Assembly: GCA_958510875.1 (NCBI GenBank)
Contig: OY294067.1
Location: 200,448,524 to 200,512,523 of the forward strand
Length of the DNA stretch: 64,000 bases
Reading direction: 5' to 3'
DNA from: Endomychus coccineus
Lineage: Eukaryota; Arthropoda; Insecta; Coleoptera; Endomychidae
The translations under genes and the position numbers were made by a program. This document shows positions 46,431-58,275 of this stretch, one piece after another. The notes beneath the pieces were generated by a model that saw only the letters and a list, made by a program, of their open reading frames with translations, made no database searches and was not told the origin of the DNA. Within the stretch, counting starts at the first letter, position 1, and every line of letters begins with the position of its first letter.

Positions 46431-48633
46431 TTTCGTGTAGTCGAAGTATTGACAAGAAAGATGAGAATTACAATTGGAAAGCATTGGTGATATAGATTTT
46501 CATCTTGATAGCTCTGACAGAGATGAAATGGTGAGTTACGACAAACAATAATTATAAAGTTTATCTCAAAATTTGGGATACTTAATTTGAAAATACGTTA
46601 ATATTAAATTTTAATCGATAGTCGAAGAATCTTTCAAAATTTTGTCAATACTTATCGTATATTTATTTAGTAAGTCGTAACCACACTTATACATTATATC
46701 AGCACATAGGATGTCTCACAGTGACCATTCATAAAAATATATTACTGAGACTTCTTCAATTGAAACAACAAAAATTTAGGTTTTTTTGGGTATCTTTACT
46801 ATTTTCGAATAATAATGATACTTTTGGGTTACATCCATGGACCTAAGCTGATCAAAGGTCAATTTTCAAAGAAATTTCCAGAAAATATCGAAATATTGAT
46901 CGAATATAAGTGTCCCATAAAAAGAATATCGATGAAATTAAAATGCCATAGCTTGTAATAATACCTAAATTGGCAATGTTCTTAATAATAGAATAAGCAA
47001 ATGTAGAGCTGACAGGAACAAAATGAAAAAAGTTTTATTTTGAGTCATAACATCGATATATACCATGATAAAATTATTTTTATGATTTTGGTCAATTTCG
47101 TATGGTCCCAATACGGACAGAGGGTCCATTTCGGTTCTGATATTCCGAATTTCCAAAATTTCATAACCAGTGAACAAACAACAATGAAAAATCAAAATTT
47201 CGTAAGAGTCGAACGGATAGAACGCGATTTATCGTAATTTCCCTGGATGTTGCCCAATTTCAAATATCCGCTGAAAAATCGTTACTATCTTTGGATAAAC
47301 TGTCAAGAGTAAAAAAATGTTCATTTGGGGTCATTATATGAGCTCGAATTTTTAGGATATTTTAATAACATCCCTGGCTACTTTCTTACCCCTTGAACTG
47401 AAGAATTTTTTTCGTTTGATTTGGAATATCTCTTGAATAATTGATCGGGAAGAAAAGTCATGATAACAAAAAATTCACCTTCCAATTATAAAATTCTCAA
47501 TCAGCTCATTATTAGATAATTTATGTTTTGACCGCTTTTTTTCAGCGCCCCTTAGCTCGAGAAGGCTGCGTATTTCGAAAATATTGTATTTGGATCCGAA
47601 AAATACGAAAATATTTGTTTTCAATTTCGATCCTTTTTTATCGTTTTCTCTCCTTTGGCAATGTTCCGGTAAAAAAAATCTAGCAAAACTTCCCTCTATA
47701 TGAATTTATTGGGTAACTCCATTTTGTCATTTGACGGTGTTCTTTTTCAGTTGGAAATTTCGCATCTGTTGATGTAATTGTTAGATGGCCATTTTTTAGG
47801 GTCATCAGCCAGTACGGTGGGAAGTACATCTGCTGAAACGTTCTCAATTATAGATGAGGAAGCATCATCGGTAATCTCAGAAAAGCATTTGCTTCTGAAG
47901 AATCCAAATATTTTTTCAAAGAAGAAAGCTGCTCTCCTTGCGGGTACCTGACAATCGTTTTTCGTCTGTACTCAAAATAGAAAACTCTATTTTGTTTGTA
48001 ATCTTGTCTGACGAATAGTTACAGATACGAATATTTTAGAATCCTGGTTATAGTTTTTCAATGTAAGAATAGCAAGTTGATATAGACATTTTCTATCGAA
48101 GATATGGAAGTAAAAAAAAGATAAATTTCGAAACTATTCGAAATTATGCGAAAAATCAGAGTTGTTTATATCATCATTGTTTTATAGGTACCTACCATTT
48201 TTTACAATGATATCACTTCCGAATCATTATCTTTGACACTACTGAACTGAAAACTGGAGACGAAATGAACTGAACGATTAACTAATCTTGGTCAAAAAAC
48301 AAATGAGAAATGACACTTTTATTTCAAAAACAAATAAGATTTATGTTTTATTTTTGTGAGTCAGAAAAAATGAACAGTCTACTTTTACTAGTCTGGTACC
48401 ACAGGAATTGTCAGTGTTTGTCTTACGGTTTCACCGCCCTTTGATTTGACCGCACGTGTCTATTGCACCAGTGCATCGAGGAGGGCCTGGATATCTCTAC
48501 CTTGCTTCTACTATATATATATATGTATGTATATAAATATTCATATATGTTTTGGAATTCAGTCTGAATTTCAAAGCCATGATGAGTGTGCTTCCGTAAA
48601 ATCAACTAACTTTAAAATGTAAACAGTAAATAA
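46431..48633. other. No recognisable gene
   Basis: AT-rich. ATAGGATGTCTCACAGTGACC at about 46706 looks like a mariner-type MITE edge, but no partner end was found. Otherwise nothing identifiable. Confidence 0.45.
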
Positions 48634-48669
48634 ATTCCTGAAGAAGGCTAAAGCCGAAACGCGTGGAAT
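48634..48669 (+). ncRNA. Hammerhead-like motif, second subtype
   Basis: Stem I AUUC (48634-48637) pairs with GAAU (48666-48669). The core CUGAAGA is at 48638-48644. One extra A is followed by stem II GGC/GCC with a UAAA loop (48646-48655). GAAA is at 48656-48659, then CGCG and U. The residue before the expected cut (48665) is G, which hammerheads do not normally tolerate, and CGCG leaves only a strained stem III. It is probably a decayed Penelope-type hammerhead. No Penelope coding sequence adjoins it. Confidence 0.5.
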
Positions 48670-49640
48670 GAAAAGATTGTTTCATTAAGATATTCCATTC
48701 AAATTTCTAAAAAACCTAAGAAAACTCACAACTTACTTTACATATGTATGTACCTATATATATTAAATTACAAAAATGTATATTTCCATTGTAGAAAACT
48801 AAGAAACTATAAGTTGAAATAACCTTGGTCAAAGTTAATCGAGTATCAGTCGGTTATTAAATTCTGAATAGAAATAATGATCAGTGACCTACATAACTGA
48901 AAACTAATTGAATTTAACGTGCTGAATAATAATAATTTTGGATTATGCATTCAAAGATTCATGATCACGATCTGCTATAGATACCGATTTATTTGCTGAA
49001 AGTTTTATGAGTCAGCATAGAGACTGCTCTAACATTCTATATGCAGCCCCATTAGATCCATACCGTCTGGCGTTAAACTGATTTAAACATGCATGGGTTC
49101 ACTAAATCCGAATCAGTATATATAATTCTTCGCTCTTCAGTAATCAATTCAATTGTGTGTGAAATGCAAACGACATAACGACCCAAACTTGAAATGTCTG
49201 TATCTATTTGGAGTACGGCTAAAGATAATAAGTATATCTCCTAATATTCTTTAATTACACCATTACACTTTTGTTTTGGTAATTTGAAAACGAATAATTA
49301 GATGAAGAACTGTACATCTTGTATCTCTTCCACATGGATAATATAAATGAATAGAGATATTATTATTATACTGAATAATTAAAAATAAATAATGATATTT
49401 AGGAACGATTAAAATCTTCTTGAGTAACCTGCCTGCAATGATACATACTTACTGGTGAATTCCAGAAATGGTCGAGTTTAGCGAGTTTTAAATTTAAAAA
49501 CCCTTGATTAAGATAGCATTTGAAAAAATTGTATATCCATTCTTGAATGGCTTACCCATCAAATATCATTTCAAAAGGTGTGTGGAGTGTGACCAATCGG
49601 TAACTTGTACAACAATGGATATGCATAATAAATATTATTA
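48670..49640. other. No recognisable gene
   Basis: AT-rich sequence between two Penelope-related stretches, without identifiable content. Confidence 0.45.
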
Positions 49641-49885
49641 ACTCAGGTATGAATTATATATGAATTCTCGGGAAATAGGTCACATTAACACTTATGTTTT
49701 ATATTTTCTTGTCTTTACGTACGTTTCGATCTCACGACCAACATCAGAAGACTTATTATGTTTAAAACTGGATTATTTAAAACTAATTGTATTACACAAA
49801 GCGTCCTTATCGCACCAATTTCAATTAAAATACCCACGTCGCCGGAACGAACAAAAACATGAATATTCGGAATTGTAACACCTCA
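49641..49885 (-). repeat. Penelope-like pLTR, 3' copy
   Basis: Homologous to both arms of the palindrome at 53530-54000. Shared parts: the hammerhead block, the following GTTAATGTGA(C/T)CTATTTCCCG text, and the distal ACGTCGCCGGAACGAACAAA (compare ACGTCGCAACAACGAACGAA at 53732). It lies about 250 bases downstream of the Penelope ORF stop at 50130, where the terminal pLTR is expected. Confidence 0.68.
49711..49752 (-). ncRNA. Penelope hammerhead ribozyme, copy C
   Basis: On the minus strand: stem I GUCUU (49752-49748) with AAGAC (49715-49711); core CUGAUGU (49747-49741; consensus CUGAUGA, so the last A is changed); an extra U; stem II GGUC/GAUC closed by a GUGA tetraloop; GAAA (49727-49724); stem III CG-UA-CG; UA at the cleavage position (49717-49716). 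All helices are intact; the core change probably disables it. Confidence 0.7.
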
Positions 49886-50129
49886 ATGTTATAAGTATAA
49901 TATATCAAGAATACACTGTTAAGCAGAACTTTTAATAAATGCGTCTCCATGTCAACAAAGTCGGTGAACGACTAGAAACGAGAGAGTTTGAGTATTTACT
50001 TTCAAACCAGATGTTAGATTCATGAGCTAATAGAAAAAGGTTTGTCAGTTACTGGAGATATACTTGATATTCTACCTAAAATATACTTTCAACAATTATA
50101 AAGAGGCATGTAGGAATTTGCAAAAGTTT

Positions 50130-50810
50130 TTATTTAATTGAGTTAGTATAAATGTGACTTAGAGTCTGAATATCTGTCCTATGATTTACAGATTTGGAGT
50201 CACGTTTTATATGAATCATCTCCAGAATAGATCTTTCATAATAATTGGTTTCCTTAGTCAAAATATTGACATTATTGTAATCGAATTTATAGTTATAATC
50301 AAAGTAGTGTTTGTTTCTTGTGCTGTACTTATGGCCATACATTCTTTTTTGTAAATATTGTTTGGAGATTCCAGTATAAGTCCCATCGCAATTTAAACAA
50401 TTTAATTTGTATACTGTGTGGGTTTGTTTATCTTCAGGTGTAAAAGATTTTAGATTTGAGAAATATTTTCCAGCACAGTTAGTAGGTTTATGCGCGACAT
50501 CTATATCATACTCTTTCAAACATTTCTTGATTTTCTCTGAGGTTTCCGGAATGTGAGGTAATGTTATAAAATTGTCTGTACTACCTTTTATGATATTCAT
50601 ATATGAAGATACTTTATAGATTTTGTTTATTCTTCCTTTAATGATATGATTCAAAAATGTTTCTGGGTAGCCATCCATTTCCTGTGTATAACGAACAATT
50701 TTTAAATTTTTGGAACGGTCCTCTGCGTGGGACAATTTAACAGCCCGATCTGTAAGGCTGTAAGGCAATGGATATGTACAGTTATTGAGGTCTAGATTCG
50801 CGGCGGCCAC
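50130..50810 (-). pseudogene. Penelope-like protein, C-terminus with GIY-YIG
   Basis: A 226-codon open frame with no internal stop, the cleanest Penelope piece here. It begins AAANLDLNNCTYPLPYSLTD. It continues through IIKGSTDNFITLPHIPETSE and KPTNCAGKYFSNLKSFTPED into the GIY-YIG domain HTVYKLNCLNCDGTYTGISK, then QYLQKRMYGHK and NYYERSILEMIHI. YIG is YTG, while the arginine of LQKRM and the H and E blocks are kept. RT blocks are missing upstream (beyond 50810), so the copy is 5'-truncated. The ATG at 50810 is a chance start within the original ORF. Confidence 0.83.
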
Positions 50811-53529
50811 AAATGATAATCCACTTTTGTATGTTTATTCATCATGTGGAGAACTCTTGAGTGTTTTCTTTCCTTCAGATATTGTAATTTATTCATCTGG
50901 ATGAATCATTAACTGACGTTTTCGACTCTTACCCATCTACACATTCAATGAAATCATCTGCTGAAAACGTAGCAAATTCAAGTTAGAACAGTTTGTTTCA
51001 ATTTCACTACTCAGTTGAATGATTTTTACGTAGGGACCCTCCTGCACACTATGTGTAAGGTTTCTGTTTATTGAAAGTATCATTCATGTATGACAATAGC
51101 AAAATGTTCCAGACTATCGATCCGGAACGGGCTGACTAGACTGAGGGATGTTCATTCGGGAAAATCAGTGGAAACATCCGGCTTACTGAAACTTTGGCAT
51201 CAGAATCTGGATGAGAAAAGGTTTTGTCAAAACCTTTGAGTTCATCCAGTGGTAGCTCAGACTGTGATATTGGTGATATTGGTCATATTAACTGCATGTG
51301 AATCATTTTAAAGGATAATTCAAGCAGCTATAAATGCATTAGCATCTTATGTGATCGGTTCTAAAACTCTCATAGAGAGCCGACATAGACTGGCTGTCCA
51401 ATTCATCAACAACCTGGGAAATTGGTGTGGGTGCCAGGCCACCAAGGCATGTAAGTTAACGAAATGTTAGACTAATTAACTAGACAAGGGAGCCAACAAA
51501 CTTATTTAGAAGGGGAACATAGGGAAACATTGCCATAGCACCCTAGTATTATTGCAGAAGTAATGACCAAGTAATGAGCAGACACCAATAGTCTCAAACA
51601 ACCCAAACTGGAGCTGACAATGAACGAACTCTCGCAAACTTCAGGACTGTTCACAGGACACTATACATTGAAGAAACATCTATTATATTATGTAGACTGT
51701 GCGACAAGAATGATGAGCCTTCTGCACATATAGCTACTATGCCTAATGTAATGACATAATGAAAGTCAACACTTTTTTATGAATTTGTTTTTTCCAGGAA
51801 ATCCATTTTATCATCATATATAATCATACATTTTGAATATCCCCATCTTTTTGATTTCTGAGTTACAATGAAACAAACAAATTGAATTCATTGTTTGATA
51901 TTCACAAGAGAATAAAACGTTTTAAAACATGAGTTTTAGTTCATCTGTGTAACGTTGTAATGAACGAACAACATCCTTACATATAATTGTTGTCACATTT
52001 CGAACTAGATGAAATACTCATGTTATTTCAATGAATCTGAATATTCACATTTCACCTGTCGACGAGATGTGCTTGTATACTAATCTACCTTGTCCCAGTT
52101 GTAGGAAATTACATCAAACATCAAAGCGTTTATAGGGAGATAATTCATGCTGGAAGGAATCAGTCATCAGAAATCAATCATCAAAGTCACTAGTTCAGTA
52201 ATGTGACAAGTAATTATTACATTCCGAGTTCAAAGTCTTATTTAGTGTATAGCTTGTGTTATTGAAGACGTATTTAGAAACCCCCATTTAACTTATAGCC
52301 AGACGAATTCCAACGAACCTGAAAGGCCTTTACATGGCGATCTCTTTGGGAAGAAAAGGAAAGATGGCATCAAGGGACAATTATTCCAATTTACATGGAA
52401 CAATAAGAAGGCGTAGGGAGTATACTCACTATATAAGTTTGTTTAATAATTTGATGCATTTGAGAATATAAGCAAATTTGGATATTAGCAATACATAGTC
52501 ATCAGAGGTAGTCATAATCTCTCAAACTTGGGAGTAGCGGAGGAATTTCGAATGAAATGACAATCCTAGGATAACTCAACAAGACCATCTCCGATACGGA
52601 CATTTTGGGCATACTAATACTATCCATCGTAATCAACCTGATGGCAAAACTTACCAGGAAGCAAAAAGAAGAACGCGTGATACGAGAGGGAATCAGGAGC
52701 AAAAGGAAAAATGGAAAAGACCTAAGTGAGTTATGTCAAAGATAGAAATTTTCAGATACATTTACCATGAATTAGAAATGTTTAAGAAATTCAAATAAAC
52801 ACAATTATGAGAGGCGTGCTAATTTAGAAATAGCAAATGATAACCGCATCAGTATTTGCTCAAGGAAAAGACTGAGTCAGCTCCAACAAACGAGTTGCAT
52901 GGTGCTAAGCAGGGGAATTAATGTATGAACGATTTTGGGGAAATGATTACAGAGCTGATGTTGTATCTAACAATAGCGCAATCAGAAGGTAACAGGAGAG
53001 TAGCAGAGATTCTGTGGAAGGTCAACGAAAGAATAGCCCGAAATTTTTTCACTAACGGGTTTCGACAAACCGAGCTGAGAAAAATAACCAAAGCTCGGAA
53101 TTATAGGATACTGGCCGGAACGATAACGAAGTAATTGGAGGAGGTGAATCACTGTAATATGCAGCACATTCAGAAGCATTCCATATGCGTAGTAGAACAT
53201 CCTTCCATTGGAAGAGCTTTAACAACTCAAAAATTATCGGGCCCAGTATAATAACAGATGAAGAATATGATAACCAGTGTAACACTGATAATTTTCAGTA
53301 TTATCATGATACAAGGGAACAATCACACATTACCGGGAATAATCCAAATAGGTTTTCGAATTATGAAGAGAAAGACGACAGAAGGAATGATGGTCCTACC
53401 AGGAAGGCAAACTCCCCACCGCAACGGTAAGTTAACTAGTGCATTCTTCTATCTAGAAGTACTATACTTTAATTTTACTGAATATAAATCTATAAACTGT
53501 CGATAATAATGATTCTTGACACAGATGTG
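50811..53529. other. No recognisable gene
   Basis: Open frames at 52502-52702 (minus) and 52925-53134 (plus) have no motif that I know. No RNA gene or mobile-element end was identified. Confidence 0.45.
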
Positions 53530-53587
53530 AATTATATGTAACATTTCGGGAAAAAGATCACATTAACAGATATGTCAAATATATTTT

Positions 53588-53631
53588 CATCTTTAGGTAC
53601 GTTTCGATCTCACGACTATCATGAGAAGACG
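53588..53631 (-). ncRNA. Penelope hammerhead ribozyme, copy B
   Basis: Minus strand: stem I CGUCUU with AAGAUG (one G-U pair); core CUCAUGA, where the invariant G of CUGAUGA is C; stem II AGUC/GAUC with GUGA loop and a weakened first pair; GAAA intact; stem III CGUACC mispaired; UA. Predicted inactive through the core change. Confidence 0.66.
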
Positions 53632-53914
53632 GTTTAAAACTAATTCGCATCAACTAAAGCGCGGGATTCCTTACACTGATTACCCTAAGCACTGAACGTC
53701 TATGTGGCATTAATTTGAGTAAAAAATGCTTACGTCGCAACAACGAACGAAACACGAAAAATTGAAAAATGTGTTACAATTTCAATTTTTCGTGTTTCGT
53801 TCTCCGATTCGATGTGAACATTTTTAATTGTCGTTAATCCGATAAAGACGCTCAGTGCTTAGGGCAATTAGTTGAGGCATCTCGCGATTTAGTTGTCGTG
53901 AATCAGTTATCAAA

Positions 53915-53958
53915 CGTCTTCTGATGATGGTTGTGAGACCGGAACATACGTAAAGACG
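53915..53958 (+). ncRNA. Penelope hammerhead ribozyme, copy A
   Basis: Plus strand: stem I CGUCUU (53915-53920) with AAGACG (53953-53958), fully paired; core CUGAUGA intact (53921-53927); extra U; stem II GGUU/GACC with GUGA tetraloop (53929-53940); GAAA reads GGAA (53941-53944); stem III CAUACG has one mismatch; UA at 53951-53952. The defect is in the part that is intact in copies B and C. Confidence 0.7.
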
Positions 53959-53998
53959 AAAACCTATTTGACATATGTGTTAATCCTACCTGAACTAT

Positions 53999-54110
53999 TT
54001 CCGAAGAATTTATATACAAACTGTCTATTTCAGGAAAGTAATGGTTATTATCAAAAAAGTGGTCTGCAAATGTAGACCTTAATTTCAAAAGTGTAAAGTA
54101 TCTTTTAAGT
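53999..54110 (-). pseudogene. Penelope-like C-terminal scrap
   Basis: Reads LKLRSTFADHFFDNNHYFPE followed by IDSLYI, the HxxxNNHYFPDIDS-type block also seen at 20393-20455. It runs opposite to the adjoining hammerhead copy A, so the junction is a rearranged insertion. Confidence 0.65.
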
Positions 54111-54606
54111 TGATCCTAGTAGAATATGAGCGTCATGTTTGTTCTATATGAAAGGAATGGAATTGCATTCTAGACACAACAGCTCATAAAATACGGATTA
54201 ATCGATTGTCTTCATTATCATATGAGATATGTCCTAACATTTTTTAAAAAAACTATATATATGTTATTATATGAGGTTTCAAGTTGTTCGGTTTTATCCG
54301 CGATTTCTCCAAATAAGTTAGACTAAGAAAATTTTTCATTTGTTCTCTAATTTAGATTTTTGGGTATAACATATATGCAATGTTATGATATATACAAAAA
54401 CCACATTTAATTCATTATATACCGAAACTGTTTTTGCCGATGTTCAGTTACTCCAAGACAAACAGTGGCAACACATTTATAAATTCAGAAAGCTATTCCG
54501 CTGAAACAATGGAGTCACTGCTCTACCAGCTCTGCTGGAGTCATACATTGCAATTTGAAAATTTCGGAGAACCAAGGTGTTCGACCACAATCTACAGGAA
54601 AGTACA
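54111..54606. other. No recognisable gene
   Basis: AT-rich spacer between the Penelope palindrome and the first large foldback element. Confidence 0.45.
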
Positions 54607-54608
54607 TA

Positions 54609-55874
54609 GTCGAGTCAATTTAGCAAAAAAGCTCGGAATTTTTTACAAACGGACCAATCAACTTAATTTTTTTTGCAAATCGTTCCTGGACGGATACTGA
54701 ACGATATTGAACTTTAAGATCTAGTCGCTCGACCATTTTTCACCTGTTAAACCGGAAATTGGCCAATTTTCATGAGAAAATTTATTGTAAAATTTGTAAA
54801 ATTGGTAAGTACTGCCAAAATTGGCTGGAAAACTCCACTCGGGGGTTTTCGGGGTCGCTGATCACGATTCCGAAATTAGATTTATCATTTTCGATCGCAG
54901 TATCTAGAAATTGGCCAATTATGTGTCTGAAAAATAGCCAAATTCAATAATTTCGTAATTTTTGTTGAAAATGACTAAAACATTCCATTCGGGGGTTTTC
55001 GAGGTCGCTGATCACGATTCCGAAGTTAGATTTACCATTTTCCACCGCGGTAAATTGGCCAACTTTAGTCCCAAAAATGGTCAAATTTAATAACTTCGCA
55101 GTTTTTGTTGAAATTGACTAAAACATTTCACTCGGGGGTTTCGAGGTCGCTCATCACGATTCCGAAGTTAGATTTACCATTTTCCGCCGCAGTAGCTAGA
55201 AATTGGCCAAGTTTATGCCAAAAAAAGGGATAAATTAGATAATTTCGTAATTTTTGTTGAAATTGGCACTGCTATCAAAAGTCAGGGAATTTATCCATGA
55301 CTGTGAATCATTTGTTTCATATCCAATATCAAATGACTTCCGAGTGAAATTTTCTAGCCATTTTCAACAAAAATTACGGAATCATCTAATTTATCCATTT
55401 TTTCTGACATAAAATTGGCCAATTTCTAGCTACCGCGTTGGAAAATGGTAAATCTTACTTCGGAATCGTGATCAGCGACCTCGAGGACCCCTGAGTGAAA
55501 TGTTTTAGTCATTTTCAACAAAATTACGAAATTATTAAATTTGGCTATTTTTCAGACATATAATTGGCCAATTTCTAGATACGGCGGTCGAAAATGGTAA
55601 ATCTAACTTCGGAATCGTGATCAGCGACCCCGAAAAACCCCGGGTGGAGTTTTCCAGCCAATTTTGGCAATACTTACCAATTTTACAACAAATTTTCCCA
55701 TGAAAATTGCCCAATTTCCGGTTTAACAGGTGAAAAATGGTCGAGCGACTAGATCTTAAAGTTCAATATCGTTCAGTATCCGTCCAGGAACGATTTGCAA
55801 AAAAAATTAAGTTGATTGGTCTGTTTGGAAAAAATCCCGAGCTTTCACATTTTTAACGTCTAATTTGACCCGAC
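54609..55874. mobile_element. Foldback element 1 with repeated TGATCA-core motif
   Basis: Inverted arms of roughly 550-650 bp. Ends read TA-GTCGAGTCAA on the left and TA-GTCGGGTCAA on the right (other strand); TA lies at 54607-54608 and 55875-55876. Each arm contains tandem units of about 142-150 bp, each with GTCGCTGATCACGATTCCG: forward at 54854, 55004 and 55146 (one base changed), reverse at 55461-55479 and 55610-55628. Units also share AATTGGCCAA and TTTTTGTTGAAA(A)T. No transposase inside: non-autonomous. Confidence 0.92.
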
Positions 55875-55876
55875 TA

Positions 55877-57312
55877 ATAACTATGATGCAGTTTGCTTTT
55901 AATTGAAGGGCTTGGTGATAAAGCCGCTCAACTCCATTCATTAAAATTGTTCAGTATTGACAAAAATGTTCTTCGAAGTAGGAAAACTAGGCAAACTAAT
56001 AACTACATTTTCAAATGTAACAAAACATACAAATATATTTTTTGCTGAATAATATTTTCTTAAAATCGAGCTGTCCGTTTTTTGTTCCAAAATAAGACAA
56101 AAAAATTCATCAAATGACAAAAAACTGGTTTATTTCATAGTAAACATAAAAACAGAGCATTTTAGTTCAGAACATTTCAACTTCTACGTTATCGTCATCG
56201 AATTTATGAGGCATTTTTGGACCAACAGTCCCTTCTGGGAATTGATGCACTACTACTTGCAGTTCACCAATTGATATGTTTTGCCCTCTTAGTTTTCTTC
56301 TTATTCATCATATTGCGTCTCCATGTACTGGTACTCATTATTTCTTTATATTGATACCGCTCGTCGTGCATACTCGTACGGATCTGTTCTTCATCCGTAG
56401 GTAAATTAATCACTACCGCTATCTTGAAACGGTTCTAGTTCAGATTCACTTCTTGTATTATCCATTATAATGAATAATATAGAGAGCTAATTTAACAAAA
56501 TAAATAAACTTTTGCTGAACTGAACTCAATAGGTGAACGGCTTCAGTTGTAAACAACTGAGGTCAGCAAGATAACGCCGCCTTATTTTCATCTAAAGCCG
56601 CAAATACAGCTTCATTGTCTTTTGCAACAAGAAACCCGCAGTTCCGGAGCTGACCGGTTCTTGATCCAAAAGATTATTATGCCAAGTCCACTTATTGTTA
56701 TATTTCATATTACCAGCCATGGAGCAGTCCGTTTTCTAATTCGAAAGCTTCAACATGCCCAGTAGACTAATATCCAATTAAAAAGTAATTTTAAAGAAAA
56801 AAATGGATCTGACAGGTTTTTGCACCAAACTATTCAATTAGCATTCAATTTTGATGCTGTTTACTAATAAGCACGTTATCTCTTTGAACTTCCATGATTT
56901 ATACTCAACAGTATTGTCAATGAAAGTTGAATAAAATACTCTAAGTGCGCAACACAATCGACGAATATCACTTACAAAATACTGAAGATCCTTGCAAAAT
57001 TCTCAAATTATTTGTACAATATAGAATATACTGTACTGATAAACTACGAAATTGGAAGTATCCTCTAATCATTAATGTTGTGCATTCTAGAAAATTGTTA
57101 CTATCCCAAATATGTAATCTGTGGTATGGAGATTTATTTTATTTTTCTACAGAAATAAGTTGTAGATAACCTACGCATTGTCAGCATCTACCTATGATAG
57201 TGAACAGAAGAGCGTATAAATGATGAAAACAGAGAAAATATCCAAAATAGTGCATTTTGTCACTTACAATTGGAAGCTACCAGGAAACGACACCTGTCGC
57301 GATCGCGACATA
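55877..57312. other. No clear gene
   Basis: Between the two foldback elements. Apart from the weak remnant at 56170-56465 nothing was recognised. Confidence 0.45.
56170..56465 (-). pseudogene. Possible ORF remnant with acidic N-terminus
   Basis: Starts MDNTRSESELEPFQDSGSD (56465). A stop or frameshift follows, and the next frame gives YLPTDEEQIRTSMHDERYQY. Acidic D/S/E-rich starts of this kind are common in N-termini of DNA-transposon proteins, but I cannot name the family. Could be chance. Confidence 0.3.
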
Positions 57313-57314
57313 TA

Positions 57315-58275
57315 GTCCAGGCAACGAACCGGAAAAAAAAATATAGTAATCTAGAATTTCAAAATTTTTTCTGCATTTTGTTTCTAATACCCCATAGATC
57401 ATTCATGACTATCAAAACCGCGGGAGCAGACCTTTCTACCCCCCCAAAACGAGGTTTCAACCCCTCAGAGGAGCATTCTTATAAAAACAATCCAAACGTT
57501 TAGAAAATTAATGAATCAAGAGCCGAAAATGATCCCCAGTACGTTTTTTGGGTCGCTGTTCACGATTCCGCATTCAGTTTCCTCGGAAAACTTTCGAGAT
57601 GGGAAATTTGGAAAATTTTTATATAATATATAATTCATAATTTTGTTGCAAAAATGACCTCTAGTAGGTTTTTAGGGTCGCTGATCACGATTCCGCTTTT
57701 ATTTTTCCCAAAAAACTCTCTCCAGATGGGAAATTCGAGAAATTTGAGATTTTTCTGAGATGGTTATGAATGATAAAGTATAATTTTGTTACAAAATGAT
57801 CCGTAGTATGTTTTTTGGGCCGCTGATCACGATTCCACTGTTAGTTTACTTGGAAAACTCCCTCCAGATGGGAAATTTGGGATTTTCCGGGGGTTTGGGA
57901 ATAATAAAGTATAATTTTGTTACAAAAATGATGACCCCCATTACATTTTTTTGGTCGCTGATCACGATTCCCAAAAAATCAGCGACCCAAAAAACTTACT
58001 GCGGAATCCTGAGCAGCGACCCAAAAAACATACTAGGGCTCATTTTCGGCTCCTAATTCATTAATTTTCTAAACTTTTGGATTGTTTTTATAAGAATGCT
58101 CTGAGGGGTTGAAAATTCAGTTTAGGGAGGATAGAAAGGTTGACCCCCGCGGTGTTGATAGTCATGAATGATTTATGGGGTATTAGGAACAAAATACGAA
58201 CAAAATTTTGAAATTCTAACTTACTATATTTTTTTTTTATTATGGCCTTTTCCCCGGCTTATTGATTGCCTGGAC
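57315..58275. mobile_element. Foldback element 2 with the same motif
   Basis: Ends read TA-GTCCAGGCAA on both sides (TA at 57313-57314 and 58276-58277). Arms of about 260 bp (57315-57575 and 58000-58275) share ATACCCCAT(A)GATCATTCATG-type text and TTTTTATAAGAATGCTC. Inside are four forward copies of GGTCGCTGATCACGATTCC or a close variant (57551, 57676, 57818, 57953; 125-142 bp apart), and two reverse, degraded copies (57976-57988, 58001-58020). Non-coding. Confidence 0.9.

Larger units (their letters stand above)
53530..54000. repeat. Head-to-head Penelope pLTR palindrome
   Basis: Imperfect inverted repeat centred at about 53773. The tips read AACGAAACACGAAAAATTGA and its complement around a 12-base loop. 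Both arms carry CCCTAAGCACTGA(A/G)CGTCT and a hammerhead about 142-186 bases from the centre. The hammerheads point outward, so the two pLTRs are joined by their 5' ends. Confidence 0.85.

Noticed and set aside
46706..47260. Mariner-type MITE starting ATAGGATGTCTCACAGTGACC
   Set aside because: No complementary right end or TA pair could be located.
52925..53134. 69-codon open frame as a gene
   Set aside because: No recognisable motif, splice context or repeat partner.
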